A stretch of DNA of 5,872 nt, taken from contig JAOUIC010000127.1 in the NCBI GenBank assembly GCA_029884275.1, forward strand, positions 1 to 5,872, given 5' to 3'. The notes beneath the pieces were generated by a model. It did not search any database. It saw nothing but the letters and a program-made list of their open reading frames with translations, and was not told the DNA's origin. Below, one piece after another: positions 1 through 5,411 of the stretch. The translations under genes were made by a program, and so were the position numbers. Each line of letters begins with the position of its first letter. The first letter of the stretch is position 1. Source of the DNA: Gemmatimonadota bacterium (lineage in GTDB: Bacteria; Gemmatimonadota; Gemmatimonadetes; Gemmatimonadales; GWC2-71-9).

Positions 1-1
1 G

Positions 2-322
2 GGAAGGAATGCGCCGGTCTGGCGGGATGGCGGCGGAATCGCCGAACGCCGGCTGGTCGCCTATGGCCCGCTGGGGGAGGTCGGGACCGACTCGTTCCGG
101 TTCGTCTGGGGCGCGGCGCCGGACGTGCTGACCTATCGCCTGACCATCACCGGCGAGAACGGAACGATTGTCTGGGCGACCAGCACTTCCGACACGTCGG
201 CGGCACTCGAGTCAGGCCATGCGCTGGGGACCGGTGTCACCTACTACTGGGCCGCCGATGCCCTGATGCGTGACGGGTCGGCCCTCACGACCGGAATCCA
301 CGCATTTCACCTCGGCCGATAG
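2..322 (+). CDS. C-terminal end of a protein with an Fn3/Ig-like module, possibly an anti-sigma (zf-HC2 type) protein; 5' truncated
   Basis: The frame is open from the left edge to the TAG at 320-322, giving the last 106 residues of a longer protein. The visible part looks like one beta-sandwich module. A lead-in containing FRFVWGAAP is followed by the alternating pattern LTYRLTITGENGTIVWATS, then by GTGVTYYWAADALMRDG, and it ends in HAFHLGR. This Y-R-L-T-I ... G-x-I-V-W ... L-x-x-G-x-x-Y-Y-W-x-A rhythm is typical of Fn3-like modules. From knowledge of high-GC soil bacteria, such modules often end zinc-finger anti-sigma-like membrane proteins encoded just before TPR-CHAT genes. The zinc finger and membrane helix would lie outside the window, so the anti-sigma role is inference. 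The next gene begins at or within about 10 bp of this stop, implying one transcript and possible translational coupling. It could instead be any other secreted or membrane protein with a terminal Fn3 module. Confidence 0.72.
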   Translation, partial: GRNAPVWRDGGGIAERRLVAYGPLGEVGTDSFRFVWGAAPDVLTYRLTITGENGTIVWATSTSDTSAALESGHALGTGVTYYWAADALMRDGSALTTGIHAFHLGR

Positions 323-330
323 CCAGGCCC

Positions 331-3222
331 CTGCTTCGCCCGTCGCTCCGAGGAGCCGCCTGGCTGCTCCTCGTAGCCGCGTGCCGGCGCGACGCGGCGG
401 ACAATCCCCTCCGCGGTGACGCCGCCGCGGTCTCCTCGCCAACCCATCCGGCTGCCCTCGCCCAGCTCCTCGGGGTGCCCCCCGAGTCGCTGTTCGCCGC
501 CGGCCAGGAACGGTACGACCGCGGCTCATACGACAGTGCCCGGGCGATCTGGCGGGTGGAACTCCGGCGGGGCCGCGAGGCGGCTGACTCGCCCGGCGAG
601 GCGTGGGTCCTGATGTGGCTCGGGAACGCCGCCTGGCGGCTGGGGGAGTACGACGATGCACGGCGGGACGGCGAAGCCGCGCTGACCCTGAAGCGCCAGC
701 TGGGCCTCGACCGCGACTTGTCGCGCTCATTCAACTCCCTCGGCTTGGTCGCCTGGGAAGTGGGCAGGCTCGGGGATGCCCTCACGCTGTACGACAGCGC
801 CATCGCCTCCGCCCGCCGCCACGACGACACCCTCGGCATCGCGCGCGCCACCGCCAACCTGGCGCTCGCCCGGAGCGACCTGGGCGATTTCGATGCCGCG
901 CGCGCCGGGTTCCTGAGCGCTCGTAAGACGGCACACGCGCTGGGCCACGCGATTCTCGAAGGAAACAGCCTGACGAACCTCGGGATGCTCGAGATCCGAC
1001 TCGGCAACCCCGTGGGGGCCATCGCCTTTCTGGCAGAGGCCAGGCGCCTCTACCGGCAGATCGACTATCAGACCGGCGAGGTCAATGCCCTGGGCCAGCT
1101 GGCGACGGCCTGGAGCGCGATGGGCGATCTTCAGCGGGCGATCGTTCTGGTGGACTCCTCGCTGACCCTGGCTCGCTCGATGGGACTGCTGCAGGAGGTG
1201 GCGTCGGATCTCGAGGTGCTGGCCGACCTCCATCTGCAGGCCGGCGCGGTCCAGCTCGCACTGCAGCGGCTCAGGGAGGCCGACAGCCTCGACGCCGCGC
1301 TTGGACTGGCCATGGAGCGCGCCACCAACCTCCGCCGGGAGGCGGTGGTGCTCCTCGCCCTTGGCCAGCCCGAGGCCGCCGTGGCCCGCGCGCGGGAGGC
1401 GCTGGCCAGTCATCTCGCCATGGGGTCGAGTCCCGAAGTTGTGCACGACCGGCTGTGGCTCGCCACGGCACTGCAACAGGCGGGAGACAAACCCGGCGCC
1501 ACCGCTCAGGCCGACAGCGCCCGGGCGGAAGCGAGACGACTGCGAAACCCGGCCACATCGCATGATGCAGCCGTGGTGGCGGCCCGTCTGGCGCTCGAGG
1601 ATGGCGAAGCCCGACGTGCCCTGCGCTACATCGACGCCGCCGAGTCTCCGGTGCCGGAGGCGGACTGGGTGGCCCCGGAGCTGCGTGCCGCTGGACTGGC
1701 GATGCTGGGACAGCTCGAGAAGGCGCGGGAAGCAGCCGGGCTCTCGGTCGTGCGTCTGGAGCGGGAGCGCGCCAGCCTCGGGGTCGGACCACTCCGCTCC
1801 GCCTATCTGGTGGACCGGACCGGCCCGTTCGCGCGGCTCGTGGCAATCGAACTTGCCCGCCACGACACGACGGCCGCCTTCGAGGTCGCGGCGTCAGTCG
1901 CCGGCCGGGGCCTCGCGGAACACCTGGGCGGCGTCGGTGGAGGAGCATGGGACGCGCTGCCGGGCGTGCTGGAGGGAGAGCGGTTGCTTCGCCGGGTCGC
2001 CATGATCGAGCAGGAGCTTGAGACCCTTCCGCCGGACGAGTTCACCGCGGAACGCCGGGCCGCCCTGCAGCGACGGCTGGCCACCTCGCGCAGCGACTAC
2101 GAGGAGTTTCTCGGCCGGCGGGCGGCCTCTCCCGGCGCCAGCGTCCTGGGGGCCGATCGAGTCCGCCTCGAGGCGGTGCAGGCGGCGCTGGCGGACGACC
2201 AGGCGCTCTTGACCTATCTCGCCGGCCCGGAGCGCCTGGACCTGTTCGTGGTGCGCCGGCTATCGCTCACGCATGCAGGGCTTCCGATCGGCGAAGCCGC
2301 GCTGCGGGGCAGGCTCCGGCTCGCGCGCGAGGTCCTTGCAGCCGGCCGCGGCGGGAATGGGACACCCCAGGTGCTGGGTGAGCTGCACCAGCAGCTTCTC
2401 GGGCCCGCGCTGGCGTCGGGAACCCTGGACGGGGTGACGCGACTCATCGTGGTCGCGCACGGCCCGCTGGCCGCCATTCCCTTTGGCGCGCTCTGGAATC
2501 GCGCCACCGGGCGGTTCCTCGTCCAGGACGTCGTCATCACCTACCTGCCCACCGTCGCCGCGCTGAGCCTGCCTCTGCCGGCGCTCGAACACGGGGAGTC
2601 TCGCCTCAGCCTGTTCGCGCCCCTCGACGATTCCCTGCCCGGCTCGCTCAGGGAGGCCCGGGCCATCGGGCGGCGCTTCCCGACCGCCGAACTGCGTCGC
2701 GGCAGTCGCGCCAGTGAACTGGAGGTCCGGCGGGCCCTGGCCGGCGGCCGCATGGTGCATGTCGCCTCTCACGGCGAGCACAACCCCCGCAATCCCCTGT
2801 TTTCCCGCATCAGCCTCGGGGCAGGGACGCCCGGAGACGGCGCCGACGACGGGTGGCTCGAGGTCCACGAAATACTCGGCCTCAGGACGGCGAGTCCGCT
2901 GGTGTTCCTCTCTGGCTGCGAGACCGGACTGGCGGCGGCCGGATCGGCGCTGTTCGGCGGAGCGGCGGAGGAAGGCTCCCTGGCTCAGGCGTTCCTCTTC
3001 GCCGGCGCGAGGAGCGTGGTTGCGACCCTCTGGCGGGTTGAGGATGCCGAGGCGGCGCTGCTGGCCGAGCGCTTCTATGCCCACCTTCGCTCGCACTCGC
3101 CCGCCGAGGCGCTCGCTCTGGCCCAGCGCGAAGCGGTGGCCCGCGCGGGTGGATACACCTGGGCCGCCTATATTCTGACCGAAGTCCCGGGTCCGGGCGC
3201 GGCAGCACCGGCCCCACGGTAA
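331..3222 (+). CDS. TPR-CHAT (caspase-like) protease, predicted lipoprotein
   Basis: This is a probable cysteine protease with a TPR sensor arm. Numbering is from the CTG at 331 (963 residues). Residues 1-18 form a lipoprotein signal (basic start, GAAWLLLVAAC, lipobox Cys18, then RRDAADN). About 52-490 hold eight or so TPR-like helical pairs such as NSLGLVAWEVGRLGDALTLYDSAI. A charged helical linker covers about 550-600. The CHAT domain runs from about 610 to 950, with the catalytic His814 in VHVASHGEH and Cys863 in FLSGCETG, both intact. The domain finishes with the usual W-A-A-Y-I-L motif and an Ala/Pro-rich tail. The first ATG/GTG/TTG in frame is the GTG at 475 (915 residues), but it has no Shine-Dalgarno sequence and would delete the signal peptide. 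The frame is open back to 274, and other possible starts are ATT 304 and ATA 319, the latter overlapping the preceding TAG. CHAT proteins cleave a partner protein when the TPR arm is triggered; the partner here is unknown. The protease and TPR calls are secure, while export and the exact start are inferred. Confidence 0.93.
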   Translation: MLRPSLRGAAWLLLVAACRRDAADNPLRGDAAAVSSPTHPAALAQLLGVPPESLFAAGQERYDRGSYDSARAIWRVELRRGREAADSPGEAWVLMWLGNAAWRLGEYDDARRDGEAALTLKRQLGLDRDLSRSFNSLGLVAWEVGRLGDALTLYDSAIASARRHDDTLGIARATANLALARSDLGDFDAARAGFLSARKTAHALGHAILEGNSLTNLGMLEIRLGNPVGAIAFLAEARRLYRQIDYQTGEVNALGQLATAWSAMGDLQRAIVLVDSSLTLARSMGLLQEVASDLEVLADLHLQAGAVQLALQRLREADSLDAALGLAMERATNLRREAVVLLALGQPEAAVARAREALASHLAMGSSPEVVHDRLWLATALQQAGDKPGATAQADSARAEARRLRNPATSHDAAVVAARLALEDGEARRALRYIDAAESPVPEADWVAPELRAAGLAMLGQLEKAREAAGLSVVRLERERASLGVGPLRSAYLVDRTGPFARLVAIELARHDTTAAFEVAASVAGRGLAEHLGGVGGGAWDALPGVLEGERLLRRVAMIEQELETLPPDEFTAERRAALQRRLATSRSDYEEFLGRRAASPGASVLGADRVRLEAVQAALADDQALLTYLAGPERLDLFVVRRLSLTHAGLPIGEAALRGRLRLAREVLAAGRGGNGTPQVLGELHQQLLGPALASGTLDGVTRLIVVAHGPLAAIPFGALWNRATGRFLVQDVVITYLPTVAALSLPLPALEHGESRLSLFAPLDDSLPGSLREARAIGRRFPTAELRRGSRASELEVRRALAGGRMVHVASHGEHNPRNPLFSRISLGAGTPGDGADDGWLEVHEILGLRTASPLVFLSGCETGLAAAGSALFGGAAEEGSLAQAFLFAGARSVVATLWRVEDAEAALLAERFYAHLRSHSPAEALALAQREAVARAGGYTWAAYILTEVPGPGAAAPAPR

Positions 3223-3267
3223 CGGGAGTCATTCCCGCTCCTCTCCATCCTTTGAGCCGCCATCATC

Positions 3268-3840
3268 ATGTCGCTCCGAGCACCCCTCCGGGCCCTGTTG
3301 GCGATCGCGTGCCTCGCTCTCATCCTTCCCGACGCCACCCTGGCCCAGAAGCCGGTCCCACGCCGGCAGGGCTTCTGGTTCCTGATCGGAGCCGGCTATG
3401 GCTCGGGCAGAATCGACTGCGACCAGTGCGACGCCGAGTACGATCCGGGGCTCGCGGGCACACTCGCGCTGGGCGCGACGCTCAGCGAGAACTTCCTGGT
3501 CGGCGTCGAGTCCGACTGGTGGAGCCGGGACGACAACGGCGTGTGGACCAACGTCGGCAACGTCTCGGCCGTGGGGTACTTCTTTCCCCGGCGGGACCTC
3601 GGGCTGTTCTTCAAGGGCGGCGCCGGCGTGGCGGGATTTCATTCAACCGGGTTCGGCGCCGACAAGGACAAATTCGGATTCGGCGTGATCGGTGGCCTGG
3701 GCTACGAGCTTCCGGTCAATTGGGTCCTGTCGGTGGTCCCGATGGCGAGCTACCACTGGGGCCACATCGGCGATGAGGGAAGCTTCACAGGACTTTCACA
3801 GGATTTTTTCCAGTTGGGGATCGGGGTCTACCTCCCCTGA
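3268..3840 (+). CDS. Small outer-membrane beta-barrel protein, paralogue 1
   Basis: The 190-residue product has a clear Sec signal peptide (MSLRAPLRALLAIACLALIL, cleavage probably after the Ala of TLA-Q at residue 26). The mature part has about eight amphipathic, Gly/aromatic-rich strands: FWFLIGAGYGSG, GTLALGATL, FLVGVESDWW, NVSAVGYFFP, LFFKGGAGVAGF, FGFGVIGGLGYELP, VLSVVPMASYHWG and FFQLGIGVYLP. This fits the OmpA/Opa-like outer-membrane barrel superfamily. Cys51 and Cys54 (DCDQCD) lie in the first predicted surface loop and match the same motif in both downstream paralogues, to which it is clearly but more distantly related. The start is 45 bp after the CHAT gene with no promoter evident, so co-transcription with the protease is likely. 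The ribosome binding site is weak (GAG about 11 nt upstream). The chain ends in YLP rather than the usual terminal Phe or Trp. The exact role (pore, adhesin or structural barrel) cannot be told from sequence. Confidence 0.85.
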   Translation: MSLRAPLRALLAIACLALILPDATLAQKPVPRRQGFWFLIGAGYGSGRIDCDQCDAEYDPGLAGTLALGATLSENFLVGVESDWWSRDDNGVWTNVGNVSAVGYFFPRRDLGLFFKGGAGVAGFHSTGFGADKDKFGFGVIGGLGYELPVNWVLSVVPMASYHWGHIGDEGSFTGLSQDFFQLGIGVYLP

Positions 3841-3886
3841 GGGCATGCAGAATGCGGGTGCCTTACACAAGATCGGGCCCCGTCGC

Positions 3887-3915
3887 TTGATGCCCGCTCG
3901 CCCCCTTGCTACACT
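3887..3915 (+). promoter_or_regulatory. Candidate sigma70-type promoter for the second barrel gene
   Basis: TTGATG at 3887-3892 and TACACT at 3910-3915 are separated by exactly 17 bp. Each matches four of six positions of the sigma70 consensus hexamers. A transcript would start near 3922, about 90 nt before the ATG at 4012 and just ahead of the leader that is conserved between the two following barrel genes. No comparable pair is visible at the equivalent place before the third barrel gene. The call rests on pattern and position only. Confidence 0.5.
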
Positions 3916-3930
3916 TGCAACCACCGAGAT

Positions 3931-4011
3931 GTCTGTCCTCTGCACGGCGCCGGCCCAGACGCGGCCCGGGGTTGGTGCCGGGTTCCCAAGAGGCCGCAAG
4001 GAACGATGATC
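3931..4011 (+). repeat. Duplicated 5' leader, copy 1
   Basis: The 81 bases before the ATG of the second barrel gene align without any gap to the 81 bases before the third (4653-4733), with 58 of 81 positions identical by hand count. The first ten bases (GTCTGTCCTC) are identical. Both copies then run through a GC-rich stretch (GCGG-CCGGGG core) into a Shine-Dalgarno sequence. The copy belongs to the same duplication as the coding regions. It probably forms most of the 5' untranslated region if the promoter at 3887-3915 is real. Confidence 0.75.
3998..4003 (+). promoter_or_regulatory. Shine-Dalgarno site that decides the start of the second barrel gene
   Basis: AAGGAA lies 8 nt before the ATG at 4012 but only 2 nt before the in-frame ATG at 4006. 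The spacing favours 4012. That start also makes the protein begin Met-Arg like its paralogue at 4734, whose own GAGGA (4720-4724) is 9 nt upstream. Confidence 0.7.
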
Positions 4012-4563
4012 ATGCGCAAGGCGCTCCTGGTATTTGCTCTTCTCGGGCTGGTCACCTCGGCGGCAACAGCCCAGGATGAAAGCTCTCGCCGCTCCGGCTT
4101 CTGGCTGAACGTCGGATTCGGCTGGGGATCGGCAGATTTCAATTGCGACGGATGTGACACGGACCGCGAGTCCGGCGTCTCGGGGCAGTTCGCCCTCGGC
4201 GGCACGCTCAGCCCGCAGTTCCTCATTGGCGTGGAGTCAAACGGTTGGTACAAGGACGAGAACAGCGTCGAGAGTATGCTCGGCACCTTCGCGGCCGTGG
4301 CGTACTACTATCCCAGCGCCACGGGGAATCTCTTCGTGAAGGGCGGCCTCGGCTTCGCCAGTTACCGGTTCGAAAACGGCGGTTCGGCTGACGACACCGG
4401 GTTCGGCCTGCTGGGCGGCGTTGGATACGACATTCCCATCGGCGGCAAGTTCTCCATCACGCCGGTGGCGACCTTTCAGTACGGCATCATGGGCGACGCC
4501 AACGGAGCCGAAGGAGTAAGCCAGAACATCCTGTCGCTGGGCGCGACCTTCACCCTGCACTAA
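4012..4563 (+). CDS. Small outer-membrane beta-barrel protein, paralogue 2
   Basis: The 183-residue product has a Sec signal peptide (MRKALLVFALLGLVTSAATA, cleavage before Gln21) and about eight membrane strands, from FWLNVGFGWGS to ILSLGATFTLH. It is about 73% identical to the next gene by hand alignment. Identity is unbroken over SITPVATFQYGIMGDANGA near the C-terminus and concentrated in the strands, while the variable part around residues 76-90 (KDENSVESMLG) is probably a surface loop. Cys45 and Cys48 (NCDGCD) sit in the first predicted surface loop. An ATG at 4006 is also in frame (185 residues), but ribosome-site spacing favours 4012. A promoter candidate lies at 3887-3915, so the gene may be expressed separately from the CHAT gene. 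The barrel class is secure; ligand and function are unknown. Confidence 0.88.
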   Translation: MRKALLVFALLGLVTSAATAQDESSRRSGFWLNVGFGWGSADFNCDGCDTDRESGVSGQFALGGTLSPQFLIGVESNGWYKDENSVESMLGTFAAVAYYYPSATGNLFVKGGLGFASYRFENGGSADDTGFGLLGGVGYDIPIGGKFSITPVATFQYGIMGDANGAEGVSQNILSLGATFTLH

Positions 4564-4637
4564 CCGCGGGGCGTCACCACGCCGAGCCGTCCGGCCTGGA
4601 TGGCCGCGGCCGCCTGATGCGTGGACGATGCCACCAG

Positions 4638-4655
4638 GACTTCCCCTGGGAAGTC
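4638..4655. promoter_or_regulatory. Perfect 8-bp-arm palindrome between barrel genes 2 and 3
   Basis: GACTTCCC, two spacer bases (CT), then GGGAAGTC form an exact inverted repeat of 18 bp. As RNA it would fold as a 7-bp stem with a CCTG loop. It lies 74 bp after the stop of the second barrel gene. Its right arm overlaps the first three bases of the duplicated leader of the third. It has no following T-run, so it is a poor intrinsic terminator. A dimeric-repressor operator or an RNA processing or stability hairpin are alternatives. The equivalent position before the second barrel gene lacks it. Confidence 0.5.
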
Positions 4656-4733
4656 TGTCCTCCAGCCGGCGCCCGCCCAGGCGCGGTCCGGGGCGGGTGC
4701 TGGGACCTCTCGGGACCGCGAGGATGAACGACC
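4653..4733 (+). repeat. Duplicated 5' leader, copy 2
   Basis: This is the second copy of the 81-bp leader seen at 3931-4011, with equal length and no gaps. It begins with the same GTCTGTCCTC. Its Shine-Dalgarno GAGGA at 4720-4724 is 9 nt before the ATG. The TCCTC at 4658-4662, within the invariant ten bases, is the exact reverse complement of that GAGGA, so the leader could mask its own ribosome site. Confidence 0.75.
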
Positions 4734-5288
4734 ATGCGCGGAGCCCTTCTGGCAATCGCCCTGCTTGGGCTGATCACCTCCACCGCCGCCGCCCAGGACG
4801 AGTCCCCGCGGCGATCCGGGATCTGGCTGAACCTGGGATTCGGATGGGGATCATCGGACTTCAACTGTGACGGGTGCACCACCGACCGCGAATCCGGCGT
4901 CACCGCCCAGTTTGCCGTGGGCGGGACGATCAGCCCGCAGTTCCTCATCGGCATGGAATCAAACGCCTGGTACAAGGAGAAGGGCGGCGATAAGAGGCTG
5001 ATCGGCACCTCGTTCGCGGCCGCGGCCTACTACTACCCCAGCGCGGAAGGGAACCTGTTCCTCAAGGGCGGTGTCGGGCTCGCCTCGTACCTGTTCGATA
5101 ACGGGAGCTTGACCGACGACCAGGGCATCGGCCTGCTGGGCGGGGTAGGCTATGATCTCCCGATCAGCGACAAGGTTTCCATCACACCGGTGGCGACCTT
5201 CCAGTACGGCATCATGGGAGATGCCAACGGCGCCCAGGGCGTGACTCAGAACGTCATCTCCATCGGCGCGGCGTTCACGCTCCACTAG
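4734..5288 (+). CDS. Small outer-membrane beta-barrel protein, paralogue 3
   Basis: The 184-residue product has a Sec signal peptide (MRGALLAIALLGLITSTAAA, cleavage before Gln21), then about eight barrel strands from IWLNLGFGWGS to VISIGAAFTLH. It is the closest relative of the preceding gene. Nearly all strand substitutions are conservative (Ile/Val/Leu/Phe), while residues around 76-93 (KEKGGDKRLIGTS) diverge and carry one inserted residue, as expected for an exposed loop. Cys45 and Cys48 (NCDGCT) are kept. The ATG has a good GAGGA 9 nt upstream. No promoter pair is obvious in the 170-bp gap, so it may be read from the promoter before the second barrel gene. A strong hairpin follows 65 bp after the stop. 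The function beyond an outer-membrane barrel is not determinable here. Confidence 0.88.
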   Translation: MRGALLAIALLGLITSTAAAQDESPRRSGIWLNLGFGWGSSDFNCDGCTTDRESGVTAQFAVGGTISPQFLIGMESNAWYKEKGGDKRLIGTSFAAAAYYYPSAEGNLFLKGGVGLASYLFDNGSLTDDQGIGLLGGVGYDLPISDKVSITPVATFQYGIMGDANGAQGVTQNVISIGAAFTLH

Positions 5289-5353
5289 CGCGAGTCGCCG
5301 CGCACCGGCTCGCGTCGTTTCGCGACCGGGATTCGGACAACCTCCTCGCAGTT

Positions 5354-5391
5354 TGGCGATGCCGCCGGGACTCCTCCCGGCGGCATCGTCA
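5354..5391 (+). terminator. Very strong hairpin: intrinsic-type terminator of the barrel unit or leader element of the next gene
   Basis: CGATGCCGCCGGGA (5357-5370) and TCCCGGCGGCATCG (5375-5388) are exact reverse complements around a CTCC loop. A G-U, a G-C and a T-A pair lengthen the stem to 17 bp. Downstream is only ACTTTCC, not a proper T-run, so termination may be partial or of the stem-only kind found in GC-rich bacteria. It lies 65 bp after the third barrel gene. It also ends 20 bp before the ATG at 5412 and just ahead of its Shine-Dalgarno sequence, so an attenuator role is possible. Confidence 0.65.
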
Positions 5392-5411
5392 CTTTCCGCG
5401 AGGAGGATGCC

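Noticed and set aside
727..1863. Long minus-strand open frame (378 codons) opposite the CHAT gene
   Set aside because: It is a shadow of the GC-rich CHAT coding frame. Its composition is rich in Arg, Gly, Gln and His with no domain or signal, and the plus-strand frame shows clear TPR units throughout.
2260..3096. Minus-strand open frame opposite the CHAT catalytic domain
   Set aside because: The plus strand carries the intact His and Cys motifs here. The reverse frame has low-complexity Arg/Gly/Pro-rich sequence typical of antisense shadows.
331..3222. CHAT gene as a Craspase (Csx29) or gasdermin-activating defence protease
   Set aside because: No CRISPR repeats, Cas7-11-like gene or gasdermin-like gene is in the window, and the protein appears to carry an export signal.
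3223..3237. Small hairpin CGGGA-GTCAT-TCCCG right after the CHAT stop
   Set aside because: There are only five pairs and no T-run. In such GC-rich DNA this is expected by chance, so I do not call a terminator between the protease and barrel 1.
3301..3318. Cys15 in the signal peptide of barrel 1 as a lipobox
   Set aside because: The residue at -3 is Ala rather than Leu, the hydrophobic stretch continues past the Cys, and a good signal peptidase I site (TLA-Q) follows at residue 26.
3784..3809. Direct repeat TTCACAGGA twice at 11-bp period, followed by six T
   Set aside because: It lies inside the barrel 1 coding region, where it encodes ordinary residues in the last loop and strand. Two copies only, with no sign of a regulatory or phase-variable tract of useful length.
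3692..4009. Plus-strand open frame of 105 codons bridging barrel 1 and the following gap
   Set aside because: It overlaps barrel 1 out of frame and contains the promoter candidate and leader. The protein has no signal or pattern and the frame is probably open by chance.
5289..5314. Inverted repeat CGCGAG / CTCGCG just after the barrel 3 stop
   Set aside because: Six pairs around a 14-nt loop is weak next to the 17-bp hairpin downstream and likely by chance at this base composition.
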